A DNA stretch of 64,000 nucleotides, taken from the NCBI GenBank assembly GCA_964508135.1, contig CAZDSU010000003.1, positions 107,994 to 171,993 of the forward strand, in the 5' to 3' direction. Shown here piece by piece: positions 8,310-18,527 of the stretch. Numbering within the stretch: the first letter of the stretch is position 1; the number at the start of each line of letters is the position of its first letter. The position numbers and the translations under genes are program-made. Below the pieces are notes generated by a model that saw only the letters and a list, made by a program, of their open reading frames with translations, did no database searches and was not told the DNA's origin. The DNA is from UBA6168 sp964508135 (GTDB lineage: Bacteria > Bacteroidota > Bacteroidia > Chitinophagales > Saprospiraceae).

Positions 8310-11300
8310 ATGAGTACCCGCAACCTTGTCTTTCTGTTGTTTTTCAGCCTGTTTTTTACCAAAAACTCGCTACTTGCCCAATGCCCCATCACCGTCAGCG
8401 CAGGCCCCGACGTGCTGGTTTGTAACACAGGAGACATCTCCACCCTGAACGGCAGCATTGGTGGGCCAACCCTCGGTTTCGTTTGGTCGCCAGCCACGGG
8501 CCTGAGCAACCCCAACGTACTCAACCCATCGGTTACAGTAACGGGGCCGGCCACCTACACCTTAAGTGCCCAGGCCGTTGACCCCTCGGCGTCCAACCTC
8601 GTGACCAACCCCGGTTTCGAGGCGGGCAACACGGGGTTCACCAGCCAGTACACCTACAACCCGACGCCCATCACGCCCGGCACCTACGTGCTCACCACCT
8701 CGCCAGCGCTGGTGCTGGCCTCGTTTCCGCCGTGCGACGACCACACCTTCGGCAATGGCACGGGCAACATGATGCTCATCAATGGCAACGCCTCCACGGG
8801 GGCGCAGGTCTGGTGCCAGACCATCAACGTTGCCCAAAACACGTGGTACGTGATGAGCGGCTGGGTGATGGCTTCGCCAATTACGCCGCCCACGATGCAG
8901 TTTTCGGTAAACGGTGTGGCCGTCGGTGACCCGTACCCGGTCGGCACGGGCACCTGCAACTGGCAACAGTTTTCGGCCTCGTGGTACTCCGGCTCGGCCA
9001 CCTCGGCGCAGCTTTGCATCCTCGACCAAATCACTGGCGGCAACGGTTTCTTCGGCGACGACTATGCCCTCGACGACATCTTCTTCGCCGCCGCCTGCAC
9101 GGTCACCGACGAGGTGAACGTGGACGTTGCAAACATCGAGGCCGTGGTACCAATTACCGCCTTTTTACCCTGCAACGCAGCACAGTCTGGCATACAACTG
9201 GATGGCAGCGCATCGTCCGCAGGGCCAAACATCACCTATTTGTGGACGGGGCCCGGCGTCATCGGCGGTGCGACTACGACCATTGCCACCGTGAACCAAG
9301 TGGGCAACTACACGCTCACCGTCACCCTCAACATCGGCCCCACGAATTGTCAGGTTTCCGAGAGCCTGGATGTACTGGACGACCCCAATATCGTCACCGC
9401 CACTGCCACTGCCAACGACGACCTCACCTGCGCCAGCCCCACCGTCATGCTGGACGGCACTGGAACTTCCACTGGCACGACCATCAGTTATGATTGGGAA
9501 CCTGCTTTTGCCGTGGTATCGGGACAGGGGACTTTGATGCCCGAGGTGAACCAGTCGGGGCTTTACACGCTCACCGTCACCAACAGCATCAGCGGCTGTA
9601 CGGCCACCGCCACCGCTTTTGTCAACCAAAACACGACGCTGCCAACTGCCGCAGCCAGCGCCCCCGACCCACTTTCCTGTGCCGAAACGGAAGTGACCCT
9701 GAGCGGAAACAACAGTTCCACTGGCCCCGATTTTTCGTATTTGTGGGTTGGCCCCGGCATCGTTTCCGGCGATGACCTGCTGAACAATTGTGTCGTAAAC
9801 ATCCCCGGCCAATACACGCTGACCGTCACCAATGACTTCAACGGCTGTACCTCAACGGCCACCGCCAATGTGCTACAAGGTGCCACCGTGCCCACCGCCG
9901 TTGCCAATGCAAATGCACCTGGGTCGCTCGATTGTGAAACGCCTACGCTTACGTTGAACAGCACCGGCAGCAGCACTGGCGCAGGGATTACTTATGCTTG
10001 GACAACCACCAACGGCCATTTCACCAGCCCCACCAATGGCCCGACCACAACCGTGGACGAGGGCGGCACTTATTTCCTGACCGTCACCAATTCCATCGGC
10101 TGCACGGCAATCGCCTCAGTGAGCATGACGGCAGACTTTGCGCAGCCGAACATCGGCATCGCCACGCCAGTGCCGACCTTCCTTTGCAACACCGATTCGG
10201 TTCAATTGAACGCTTCGCAATCATCCGGCGGGAGCGGCTTCGACTTGGTTTGGGCTTCGCAAAACGGCACTTTCCTCTCCGGCGACACCACGCTGTTGCC
10301 TTGGGTGGGCAGCGCCGGAACCTACACCCTGACCGTCACCAATACCGCCAATGGCTGCACCGCTTCCGCCTCGGCGACCGTGACCGCCAATACCACCCCG
10401 CCCATTGCGCAAGCAGGCTCAAATGTCACGCTCGACTGCGACGGCACGGCCATCAACCTCAACGGAAACGGCAGCAGCACTGGCCCCAATTTCACGTACC
10501 AGTGGACGACCAACGGCGGCAATATCGTCAGTGGCGACACGACCCTGATGCCGCAGGTCAACGGCGTTGGCAACTATTTTTTGACGGTGGAAAATGGGGT
10601 GAACGGCTGCACGGCCGTTGACTCCGTAGCCGTCGAGCAGGACTTGGGTGCCCCTATCGTAATAATTGCCCCACCCGGTCAGCTTGATTGCAACAATAAT
10701 GTTGTTACCGTAGATGCCTCTGCTTCAGATGCTCATGGAGGTATTGGGCTGAGTTGGTATTTTACACCTGCATCAGGTGGGCCTGGCAACCCGATATTAT
10801 TTGCCCCTTACGTGATAAATGTATCACAGCCAGGTACTTATTCTTTAACGTTGCTCAATGCTTTTAACAATTGCGAAGCGACAGCCAGCGTGGTGGTTTT
10901 GATGGATACGCTGCCACCCGTGGCGGACGCTGGTACTGCTCCCGTTCTCGATTGCAGCGCCCAGTCTGGCACGCTCGATGGTAGTGGCAGCAGCCAAGGG
11001 CCATCGTTCAGTTACCAGTGGTCGAGCAGCGACACTACGCTTTCGCCAACCATCAGCGCCGCAGGCATCTACATGCTGACCGTCACCAACGACGGCAACG
11101 GCTGCACGGCAACGGACAGCGTAACCGTGGCTGCCTTCGGCAACTTGCCCAACGTGGACATTGCAGCGCCGGACAACCTGGATTGCACCCAGACCGAAAT
11201 ACAACTGGCCGCCACCGCTTCGGCTGGGTCGGAATTCGACTACAATTGGACGTTCACGGGTACGGGCGTCGGCATCGTTTCCGGCGACACGACGCTTTCG

Positions 11301-13925
11301 CCAATGGTCAGTTCGCCGGGCAGCTACACCCTCACGGTGACCAACACGCTGACCAGTTGCACGGCCAGCGAGTCGGTGCAGGTGGCGCAACTGGCCAACG
11401 TACCTATCGTTGCTGTCAATGGTTCGCAGACTTTGTTTTGTGGCCAAACCAGTATTCAACTCAACGGGGCGGGCACTAGCCCAAACGGCGTGAGCTATGC
11501 CTGGACGACGCAGAACGGCAACATTCTCAATGGGGAAGCCACGCCAAACCTAACCATCAACGCTCCCGGTCTCTACACGCTCACGGTGACAGACCTGCAA
11601 AGCGGCTGCACTGCAAGCGATGACGTGCTGGTAGGACAAGATGCCACCGCCCCCATCGCCGATGCAGGTGCTCCGCAATCGCTCACCTGCTCCGTGCTGT
11701 CCGTCACGCTGGATGGAACGGGGTCTAGCACGGGGCCGGGCATCAGCTACCTTTGGACGACCTCCGACGGCAACATTTTTATGGGGGAAACGACCCTGAC
11801 GCCAGAGGTCACGGCCATCGGCACCTACCTGCTGACCGTCACCGACGCCAACAACAACTGCCAGACGCTGGCCAGTGTGCAGGTTTTTGACCTAAGCCAA
11901 CAGCCGGACGCCATTGCGGCAGCGCCGCAAAGTTTGGGCTGCAACGTGGCGACGGTCACGCTCGACGGCACGGGTAGCAGCACCGGAGCGGACTTCGTTT
12001 ACCTGTGGACGGGGCCGGGCATCGTGAGTGGTGCCACCACGCTCATGCCTGTGGTGGATGCCCCCGGCGTTTACACCTTCACCGTCACCAGCTTGGCAAC
12101 GGACTGCAACACGGTGGCGCAAGTGACGGTATTGGGGGACACCACGCAGCCCGTGGCGGTGGCTACTGCGCCGCAAAGCTTAAACTGCATTGCGCAGCAA
12201 GTGATGTTGAGTGGCACGGGAAGCAGCACCGGGGCGGGTTTTGCCTACAATTGGACAGGCCCCGGCATCGTGAGCGGCGGCACCACGCTGGCGCCCATCG
12301 TGAACCTGCCGGGAACTTACACGCTGACCGTCACGAACCTGTCGAACAATTGCACCGCCACCGCCACGGCCACTGTTTTGCAGACGACTTCGCCTCCGAC
12401 GGCCATTGCGGCAGCGCCGCAAAGCCTGAACTGCACCACGTTGCAAGTCGCACTGGATGGCACGGGGAGCAGCACCGGGGCGGGTTTCAGCTATTTGTGG
12501 TCTGGCCCTGGTATCGTGAGCGGCGGAACCACGCTCACGCCAACGGTGGATGCGCCGGGCGACTACATCCTGACCGTGAGCAACCAAGCCAACGGTTGTA
12601 CGGCCACGGCTTCGACGACCGTGAACCAGACGGCTACGCCACCCACGGTGGATGCCGGACCGGGCGCAACGCTTGATTGCGACACTGACCAAGTGGAGTT
12701 ACATGCCAGCACCAGCGCAAATACTTCCAGCCAGTTTTGGACCTTCGTTCCCGACCCCGGCGTGGTGGGTGAGGGCATCGTGAGCGGGCCGTTCTCTTTT
12801 GCCCCTTGGGTGAACCTGCCCGGCACCTACGTGATAACAGTGACGGATTTGGCGACGGGCTGCACGGGGACGGACAGCGTGGAGGTTACGATTGATAATA
12901 CGCCGCCGCAGGTGGATGCAGGGCAATCAGTTCAGCTAGGCTGCACTCAGGACACTTTGTCCTTACATGGGAGTACAACAGTTACTAATGCAGCTTACGA
13001 TTGGACTTGGGTGGTGGGCAACATCGTTGAAGGAGCTTTAACGAGCAATCCATTAGTGGATATGCCGGGTATTTATATACTGACAGTTACCAATCTTGAT
13101 AATGGCTGTTTTGGTGTTGATACAACCTATGTCCAAACTGGAAACTTGAACTTCCCTCAATTTGAGATTGATGTGATGCCTTGTAAATTGCCCTTTAATC
13201 GAGTCACCTTCATGGGTGGCGAAAATGGGAATGGGCCATATAAGTACTCGATTGATGGTGGCCTAACATTTACGGTTGATAGTATCTTTGAAAATTTACC
13301 GACAGGCAACTATTATTCTATCGTTCAAGATGCAGCAGGTTGTGAATTTCTAAGGCCATTTTACCTAACTGCTCAATCTCCCTTTACCTTAACAATACAG
13401 GATATTGTTGAAGTGGATTTCGGCGTTGGGGTTCAACTTAATCCTGTTCTTGACATCCCTATAACAGAAGTCGAAAGTATTTTATGGTCGCCCTCCACAT
13501 GGCTTGATTGCACTGATTGCCTTACTCCTACTTCTACTCCTGAAGGAAATATTACCTATATATTGGAGGTGGTTGGAAAAAGCGATTGTAAAGCCATTGA
13601 CTCTGTACAAATCCTTGTCAAAACAACGGGCAATGTCTACGTCCCCAACGCCTTCTCCCCCAACGACGACGGCATCAACGATGTGCTGGTGGTTTTTGCG
13701 GATGAGCAGCAGGTAAAGCAGGTGGTGAGTTTCCAAGTTTTCACCCGCTGGGGCGAGTCGGTGTACGAGGGCTTCAGCCTGCAACCCAACGACTTCAACA
13801 CTGGCTGGGACGGCACTTTCCGGGACAAAAAAGTGGACACGGGCGTGTACGCCTGGTTTGCGGAGGTGGAGTTGGTGAATGGCGAACGGAAAGTGGTGAA
13901 GGGGGATGTGGTGGTGGTGAGGTGA
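8310..13925 (+). CDS. Giant repeat adhesin with T9SS type B (gliding-motility-associated) C-terminal domain
   Basis: An 1871-aa exported protein: signal peptide (to about residue 24, LLAQ), one Ig/PKD-like unit, a carbohydrate-binding-like beta-sandwich (about 95-265, from NLVTNPGFEAG to DDIFF), then about 16 tandem units of 85-95 aa. Most units have the pattern P-x-A-x-A...LDC...LDGTGSSTG...YLWT...VSG...PGTYTLTVT...NGCTA, with one cysteine near the start and one near the end, suggesting one disulfide per unit. The final ~90 residues (VYVPNAFSPNDDGINDVL onward) are the type B sorting domain used for T9SS surface export. Unit 7 and the block before the sorting domain differ in base composition. 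A role in adhesion or surface matrix is inferred. Confidence 0.9.
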   Translation: MSTRNLVFLLFFSLFFTKNSLLAQCPITVSAGPDVLVCNTGDISTLNGSIGGPTLGFVWSPATGLSNPNVLNPSVTVTGPATYTLSAQAVDPSASNLVTNPGFEAGNTGFTSQYTYNPTPITPGTYVLTTSPALVLASFPPCDDHTFGNGTGNMMLINGNASTGAQVWCQTINVAQNTWYVMSGWVMASPITPPTMQFSVNGVAVGDPYPVGTGTCNWQQFSASWYSGSATSAQLCILDQITGGNGFFGDDYALDDIFFAAACTVTDEVNVDVANIEAVVPITAFLPCNAAQSGIQLDGSASSAGPNITYLWTGPGVIGGATTTIATVNQVGNYTLTVTLNIGPTNCQVSESLDVLDDPNIVTATATANDDLTCASPTVMLDGTGTSTGTTISYDWEPAFAVVSGQGTLMPEVNQSGLYTLTVTNSISGCTATATAFVNQNTTLPTAAASAPDPLSCAETEVTLSGNNSSTGPDFSYLWVGPGIVSGDDLLNNCVVNIPGQYTLTVTNDFNGCTSTATANVLQGATVPTAVANANAPGSLDCETPTLTLNSTGSSTGAGITYAWTTTNGHFTSPTNGPTTTVDEGGTYFLTVTNSIGCTAIASVSMTADFAQPNIGIATPVPTFLCNTDSVQLNASQSSGGSGFDLVWASQNGTFLSGDTTLLPWVGSAGTYTLTVTNTANGCTASASATVTANTTPPIAQAGSNVTLDCDGTAINLNGNGSSTGPNFTYQWTTNGGNIVSGDTTLMPQVNGVGNYFLTVENGVNGCTAVDSVAVEQDLGAPIVIIAPPGQLDCNNNVVTVDASASDAHGGIGLSWYFTPASGGPGNPILFAPYVINVSQPGTYSLTLLNAFNNCEATASVVVLMDTLPPVADAGTAPVLDCSAQSGTLDGSGSSQGPSFSYQWSSSDTTLSPTISAAGIYMLTVTNDGNGCTATDSVTVAAFGNLPNVDIAAPDNLDCTQTEIQLAATASAGSEFDYNWTFTGTGVGIVSGDTTLSPMVSSPGSYTLTVTNTLTSCTASESVQVAQLANVPIVAVNGSQTLFCGQTSIQLNGAGTSPNGVSYAWTTQNGNILNGEATPNLTINAPGLYTLTVTDLQSGCTASDDVLVGQDATAPIADAGAPQSLTCSVLSVTLDGTGSSTGPGISYLWTTSDGNIFMGETTLTPEVTAIGTYLLTVTDANNNCQTLASVQVFDLSQQPDAIAAAPQSLGCNVATVTLDGTGSSTGADFVYLWTGPGIVSGATTLMPVVDAPGVYTFTVTSLATDCNTVAQVTVLGDTTQPVAVATAPQSLNCIAQQVMLSGTGSSTGAGFAYNWTGPGIVSGGTTLAPIVNLPGTYTLTVTNLSNNCTATATATVLQTTSPPTAIAAAPQSLNCTTLQVALDGTGSSTGAGFSYLWSGPGIVSGGTTLTPTVDAPGDYILTVSNQANGCTATASTTVNQTATPPTVDAGPGATLDCDTDQVELHASTSANTSSQFWTFVPDPGVVGEGIVSGPFSFAPWVNLPGTYVITVTDLATGCTGTDSVEVTIDNTPPQVDAGQSVQLGCTQDTLSLHGSTTVTNAAYDWTWVVGNIVEGALTSNPLVDMPGIYILTVTNLDNGCFGVDTTYVQTGNLNFPQFEIDVMPCKLPFNRVTFMGGENGNGPYKYSIDGGLTFTVDSIFENLPTGNYYSIVQDAAGCEFLRPFYLTAQSPFTLTIQDIVEVDFGVGVQLNPVLDIPITEVESILWSPSTWLDCTDCLTPTSTPEGNITYILEVVGKSDCKAIDSVQILVKTTGNVYVPNAFSPNDDGINDVLVVFADEQQVKQVVSFQVFTRWGESVYEGFSLQPNDFNTGWDGTFRDKKVDTGVYAWFAEVELVNGERKVVKGDVVVVR

Positions 13926-13950
13926 GTTGGATTTACGATTGGGTGATTGA

Positions 13951-13997
13951 CGATTGACGATTGGGGGAGGCACTAGTCAGTCCCCAATCGTCAATCG
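13951..13997. repeat. Intergenic inverted repeat between adhesin and GH30 gene (convergent genes)
   Basis: Arms 13951-13966 and 13982-13997 are a perfect 16-bp inverted repeat built from CGATTGA-like units, loop 15 nt. Further ATTGACGATT-like copies lie just upstream. It lies between two convergent genes, so could serve as a two-way terminator. Confidence 0.8.
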
Positions 13998-14003
13998 CTA
14001 AAT

Positions 14004-15419
14004 CTACCACACAAATGTCCCCACCGTCTTCCCTTGCAACGAGGCCGTTATCCACCGGCTGCCAGCATTGATATTGAACGACTGAATACTGGCGTTTTCG
14101 TTTAGGACGATGAGCACATTTTTGCCGGATGGAGTGCGGAAAGCCACGTTGTGAAACTGGCCGGGAGTGTTGCTGCCCAGCCGAACCGAACCTGGCGGCA
14201 CGAACTTCGACGCTTGCGCAATGATGTAATAGCTGACATTTTTCGTAGCCGTTGAGCCGTCAATGGTCACGGCACCCCGGCATTCGGTGCAGCCGCCGGG
14301 CGTGTGCGGGCCGAAATTGGGGTCGTTGGCGAGGTTCCATTCGAGGGCCACCCGGCTCCAGTTGCGCATGGTGCCGATGACGACGTTCTTGATATGCCAT
14401 TGCAGATCGCCGTCGAAGGTGCCGTTTTTCCCTGTCCATTGCTCCGTGAAGTAGAGCGCCTTGTCCGGGTGGGCATCGTGTACGGTCGAGAGGGATCCAA
14501 CGTCGCCAGCGTAAAGGTGGAAGGCCGAGCCGAAGACGAACGCCTTGGCCGCTGCGTCGTTGAGGATTTCGATGGGGTAGCCGGGGTTGTCGCAGTTGTG
14601 GTCCCAGACGATGATTTTGGTGGTGATGCCCGCCGCTTGGAAGGCCGGGCCGAGGTGGTTTTTGATAAAATCGGCTTGTTGCGCAGCGGACATGACCATG
14701 CTCGGATTGTTGCCGCCGTGCTGTGGCTCGTTCTGTGGCGTAATGGCGTCAATCGTGATGCCAAGCGACTTGTAGGCTTGGATGTAATTGACAAAATACT
14801 GGGCATACGCGCCGTAAAACTCCGTTCTCAGGTTGCCGCCTACGCTGCTGCCGTTGGTTTTCATCCAAACGGGCGGACTCCACGGCGACCCCATCAGCGT
14901 AATGTTGGGGTTGATGGCGAGGATTTCCTTCAGTATCGGAATCAGGTGCAGCGTGTCCTTCGAGAGGTTGAAATACTGGAGTGTGGGGTCGGTCTGGCCT
15001 GTCGGGCGGTCGTCGTAGCTGAACACCTCAGCGTCCAAATCGGAGGCTCCAATGCTCAGTCGGAGATAGCTCACGCTGATGGAGTTGGAGTCTTTTCCAA
15101 AAAACGCTTTTAGCAAGGTCGCCCGCTCGGAAGCGCCCATCTGGTTCAGCAGCATGGCGCTGCCACCCGTGAGCGTGAAGCCAAAGCCCTCAATGGGTTG
15201 AAGCTGCTGCGTGGTATCTATTTGGATGGTCTGGAACCGGTCGTCCTTGCCAGCGGCAAAGTCAATCGTTTTTTTGTACAGTAGGTTGACCTGGTCGGCG
15301 GAGGTCGTCCAGACCTGCACGGGCAGGGTGGGGGTTGGCACAATTGGCTGCTCGTCCTCGGTTTTGGACTTGCAGGATAAGGCGCTGATTAACAGCAGAA
15401 TAGGAAGGAATTTTAGCAT
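14004..15419 (-). CDS. GH30-family glycoside hydrolase, lipoprotein
   Basis: A 471-aa enzyme with a lipoprotein signal (ISALSC, Cys16), so probably anchored in the outer membrane. The TIM barrel carries GH30 signatures: IEGFGFTLTGGSA near the start, GSPWSPPVWMKTNG (about 177-190), acid/base Glu231 in TPQNEPQ and nucleophile Glu326 in YFTEQW, with a small C-terminal beta-domain. GH30 members hydrolyse beta-glucosyl or beta-xylosyl bonds, including beta-1,6-glucan; the exact substrate is not readable here. It is the last gene of the minus-strand PUL arm, directly after a second GH30. Confidence 0.9.
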   Translation of the reverse strand: MLKFLPILLLISALSCKSKTEDEQPIVPTPTLPVQVWTTSADQVNLLYKKTIDFAAGKDDRFQTIQIDTTQQLQPIEGFGFTLTGGSAMLLNQMGASERATLLKAFFGKDSNSISVSYLRLSIGASDLDAEVFSYDDRPTGQTDPTLQYFNLSKDTLHLIPILKEILAINPNITLMGSPWSPPVWMKTNGSSVGGNLRTEFYGAYAQYFVNYIQAYKSLGITIDAITPQNEPQHGGNNPSMVMSAAQQADFIKNHLGPAFQAAGITTKIIVWDHNCDNPGYPIEILNDAAAKAFVFGSAFHLYAGDVGSLSTVHDAHPDKALYFTEQWTGKNGTFDGDLQWHIKNVVIGTMRNWSRVALEWNLANDPNFGPHTPGGCTECRGAVTIDGSTATKNVSYYIIAQASKFVPPGSVRLGSNTPGQFHNVAFRTPSGKNVLIVLNENASIQSFNINAGSRWITASLQGKTVGTFVW

Positions 15420-15443
15420 AATGTTGTATTGTTGTATTGTTGG

Positions 15444-15498
15444 ATTGCTGTATTGTTGAATGGCAGCGAGGGGTTTAACAATTCAACAATACAGCAAT
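15444..15498. repeat. Inverted repeat between the two GH30 genes
   Basis: Arms 15444-15461 and 15481-15498 are an 18-bp perfect inverted repeat made of ATTGTTGA/TGTATTG units, loop 19 nt. Additional direct TTGTATTG copies extend upstream to about 15424. Confidence 0.8.
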
Positions 15499-15508
15499 TC
15501 AACCATTT

Positions 15509-16918
15509 TTAGAACACCAGCGTCGCAATCGAATGCGGCAAGCTCACCGTCTCCGCTGCCTTGCCGTTTAGCCAAAGGCGGTAACTGATTTTCTCTTCCG
15601 TCGGGTTCATCACCACCACGGCGATGCTGCCGTCTGGGTTCTGGAAAGCCGTGGTCAGCAATTGCGCCCGGCTCGATGAGCTGACAATGCGCTTGGCCCC
15701 CGGCTTGATGAACTTGGAGAAATGCCCAATGTAGAAATACGAGTTCATGTAGTGCAGCGTGCCCTCCTTGGTTTTGGCATGGACGGGAGCAAAGCAGAAG
15801 TTCTGCACATGGTTAGGGCCGCCCGTTTCGTCGAGGAGGATGTTCCAGTCCGTCCAGGCCACGGCGCCGTTGTTGAAGTCGTGGATCATGTTCTCGCCGT
15901 ACTGCTCGCCCCAAGTCCATTGGTCGAATGTCTCCCAGGAAAATGGATAGTTGCAGGCCTCCGTGAGCAGTAGGTTGATGTCGGGAAACGACTCTGCCAC
16001 CCGCTTCACGTTCTCGTACTGTCGCCCGCCGTTCCATATCTCGTACCAATGGAAGCCGATGCCCCAGATGTACTTCGCCGCTTCGGGGTCGTGCAGGTAG
16101 GTGCTGGCTCGCTGGTAAATTAGGTCACGGTTGTGGTCCCAGGCGATGAGCTTTTTATCGGCGAGACCGTTCTTCGCCAGTGTCGGGCCGAGGTGGTTTT
16201 TGATGAAATCCCGCTCTTCTTCCGCTGTGTAGATGCAGGATTCCCAAGTTTGCTTGGCCATCGGCTCGTTCTGTACGGACAGGCCCCAGACCGGGATACC
16301 GAGCTTTTCGTAGGCTTGGATGAATTTCACGTAGTAGTTTGCCCAGGCGTCATAAAACTCCGGCTTCAATTTGCCGCCTTGCAGCATCGTGCCGTTGTCC
16401 TTCATCCAAGCTGGCGGGCTCCACGGGCTGACGTAAAAGTCCAACTTGCCACCTGCCGCCGCCATCGCTTTTTTGATGAACGGGATTTTGTAGCGTTTGT
16501 CGTGGGCGAGATTGAACGATGCCAGTTCCCAGTCGCCATCGCTCACGTAGGTGTACATGTCGCTCGAAAAGTCGCAACTGTTGATGTTCGTGCGGGCGAC
16601 CGTGTAGCCGATGCCTTTCTCCTTGTCAAAATAGGCCCGGAGCAGTTCCTCCTGCCGTATGCCGGGCAGCTTGGCGAAGGTCTCCGCCGAGGCGTCTGTC
16701 AGCGCCCCCCCAATGCCGAAGAAGGTCTGGAACGTTTCCGAAGGGTCAACAAAAACGCAGGGCTGGTTTTCAAACGGTTGCCCAAAGGGCGCAAAAGTCA
16801 GCGTCTCGGTTTGAGTAAGGCGGTTCTGTGTGTTTTCAGCGGTGGTGTAAACGGTGATTTTTTGGCTGAAAGCAATGGCTGCGATAAGCAGCAAAATGGT
16901 GGTGAGTAAATTTCTCAT
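15509..16918 (-). CDS. GH30-family glucosylceramidase-like glycoside hydrolase
   Basis: The ATG at 16918 opens a signal peptide (MRNLLTTILLLIAAIAFSQ) and is preferred to the upstream in-frame start at 16936. The product is 469 aa. GH30 motifs: FFGIGGALTDASAE, YVSPWSPPAWMKDNG, acid/base Glu218 in VQNEP and nucleophile Glu320 in LLTEAC, with a C-terminal beta-sandwich. It is closer to the classical GH30_1 beta-glucosidase type than its neighbour. It lacks a lipobox and is probably periplasmic. Part of the SusC-to-GH30 operon. Confidence 0.9.
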   Translation of the reverse strand: MRNLLTTILLLIAAIAFSQKITVYTTAENTQNRLTQTETLTFAPFGQPFENQPCVFVDPSETFQTFFGIGGALTDASAETFAKLPGIRQEELLRAYFDKEKGIGYTVARTNINSCDFSSDMYTYVSDGDWELASFNLAHDKRYKIPFIKKAMAAAGGKLDFYVSPWSPPAWMKDNGTMLQGGKLKPEFYDAWANYYVKFIQAYEKLGIPVWGLSVQNEPMAKQTWESCIYTAEEERDFIKNHLGPTLAKNGLADKKLIAWDHNRDLIYQRASTYLHDPEAAKYIWGIGFHWYEIWNGGRQYENVKRVAESFPDINLLLTEACNYPFSWETFDQWTWGEQYGENMIHDFNNGAVAWTDWNILLDETGGPNHVQNFCFAPVHAKTKEGTLHYMNSYFYIGHFSKFIKPGAKRIVSSSSRAQLLTTAFQNPDGSIAVVVMNPTEEKISYRLWLNGKAAETVSLPHSIATLVF

Positions 16919-16931
16919 GGCAATATATTTA

Positions 16932-16999
16932 AACACGGAGGCACGGAGAAATCACTAAGTGTTTCTCGTGCACCACTTTTGTCTCTGTGCCTCCGTGTT
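16932..16999. repeat. Inverted repeat of the AACACGGAGGCAC type
   Basis: Arms 16932-16944 and 16987-16999 (13 bp, perfect core; pairing extends imperfectly through GGAGA/TCTCT), loop about 42 nt. It lies between the SusD gene and the GH30 gene; the left arm reaches the 5' leader of the GH30 gene. Confidence 0.75.
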
Positions 17000-17009
17000 G
17001 AAAAAAGAA

Positions 17010-18473
17010 TCAATACCCCGGATTCTGTACCAGCTTCGTGTTCTTGTCCAATTCCGCCTGCGGTATCGGCCAAACCAGCCGCTCAGGCGTGATGACGTAG
17101 CCGATTGGCTGTCCAGTGTGGTCAATCGCTTTGCTCATCACCTCAATGGCCCGACCAGTGCGCTTGAGGTCGTACCAGCGGTGGCCCTCGAAGGTCAGTT
17201 CGAGTCGGCGCTCCTTCTCAATGGCGAGGCGGAGGTCGGCCTGTGAGGTGGCGCTTGTTGGGGCAAGGTTCACCCGGTTACGGATCTGGTTGACAATTGC
17301 AACAGCCCCAGCTGGGTGGCCGAGTTCGTTCTGTGCTTCAGCCTTCAGCAGTAGGATGTCCGCCAGGCGGATGAAGATGTAGTTTTGGTCGCTGCCCGAT
17401 TGGTAGTTGCGCCATTTGTTGATGAACGGGTACTGGGTCTGCGGATAATGCTCGTCCGACCATTTGCCCGAAACATCCTCAAACACAACGGAGGCATTTT
17501 TGCGGATTAGGTCGTTTTCGGCATCGAAGGCCGCCAAGAGGTCGTTGCTGGGCAGGTTGAACTTTTTCCAATCCAATCCCCGAAAGATGGTGGTGCCCCA
17601 GTTACCGTCGGATGCGCCGCCAGTGTAGTTGATTTCAAAAATGGACTCGGCGGAGTTTTCGTTGGAATTTAGCCAAAGGTCGTCGTAGTTGGGCAACAGC
17701 GAGTAGCCCCCGGCGATGACGGCGTCGCAGTACTGGTTGACCTTCGTCCAATCTTGCGGCGCTAGTGCGGCGTAAACCTTGGCCAGCATGGCGTTCACTG
17801 CCCCTGTGGTGGCAAAGCCCTTGTCGGGGGCGGTGGTGCGCACCCGTGTCAGGGCTGTTTCGAGGTCGGCGATGATTTGGGCATAGACCTCGGCCTGCGG
17901 CGAACGGGCTGGGAAAATGAGGGCGTAAATCTCGTCCAGCTTGTCGGCGCTGATGGTCTTCACCTCTGTCAATTGCAGCGGCACATCGCCCCAAAGCTGC
18001 ACCAACTGGAAGTACATATACGCCCGGATGAACGATGCTTCCCCGATGATTTCCTCTTTGCGGACGGCGGTGAGTGCAGGGTCGGTCACGTCCCCAACGT
18101 TGTTGATGACGGTATTGCACTTGCCGATGGTCGAGTACAGGTAGGCCCAGTCCCGGCTGACGTTGCGGTTGGTGGATACCAGTTTGTACTCGTCTATCTG
18201 GAAGTTGTCGGGGTTGTCGCCGCCAGCGTATGCGTCGTCGGATTGGGCGTCGCCGTTCACGAAATGGTCGAGCTGCCAGTACTCGTTCTTGAAGTCGGAA
18301 TAGGCGCCGGCGAGGGCTGCCTCCACTTCGCTGGCCGACTTGAAATAAATGGAATCGGCATCGGTGTTGTCCACGGCGATGCTCTGCGAAGTAGGCTCCA
18401 GGTCAAGGAAGTCCTTGCAGGAAGACAAAAAAGCCATTGTAACGACGCAGGTGATTGCTAGATATTTTTTCAT
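17010..18473 (-). CDS. SusD/RagB-family surface glycan-binding lipoprotein (first PUL arm)
   Basis: A 487-aa lipoprotein (FLSSC, Cys19) with the SusD fold: N-terminal EPTSQS and TPR-like helices, IIGEASFIRAYMYFQLVQLW, the RLADILLLKAEAQNELG helix, and the closing RRLELTFEGHRWYDLKRTG and VWPIPQAELDKN...NPGY segments. It caps the outer-membrane SusC transporter and binds oligosaccharide. The partner SusC is at 19976-22903, but a beta-helix gene lies between them, unlike the usual direct SusC-SusD order. Confidence 0.93.
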   Translation of the reverse strand: MKKYLAITCVVTMAFLSSCKDFLDLEPTSQSIAVDNTDADSIYFKSASEVEAALAGAYSDFKNEYWQLDHFVNGDAQSDDAYAGGDNPDNFQIDEYKLVSTNRNVSRDWAYLYSTIGKCNTVINNVGDVTDPALTAVRKEEIIGEASFIRAYMYFQLVQLWGDVPLQLTEVKTISADKLDEIYALIFPARSPQAEVYAQIIADLETALTRVRTTAPDKGFATTGAVNAMLAKVYAALAPQDWTKVNQYCDAVIAGGYSLLPNYDDLWLNSNENSAESIFEINYTGGASDGNWGTTIFRGLDWKKFNLPSNDLLAAFDAENDLIRKNASVVFEDVSGKWSDEHYPQTQYPFINKWRNYQSGSDQNYIFIRLADILLLKAEAQNELGHPAGAVAIVNQIRNRVNLAPTSATSQADLRLAIEKERRLELTFEGHRWYDLKRTGRAIEVMSKAIDHTGQPIGYVITPERLVWPIPQAELDKNTKLVQNPGY

Positions 18474-18527
18474 TTTTGATTATTTTAAAATGAATATTGA
18501 ATGTGAGTGCGCTTGCCTTGCAAGGAA

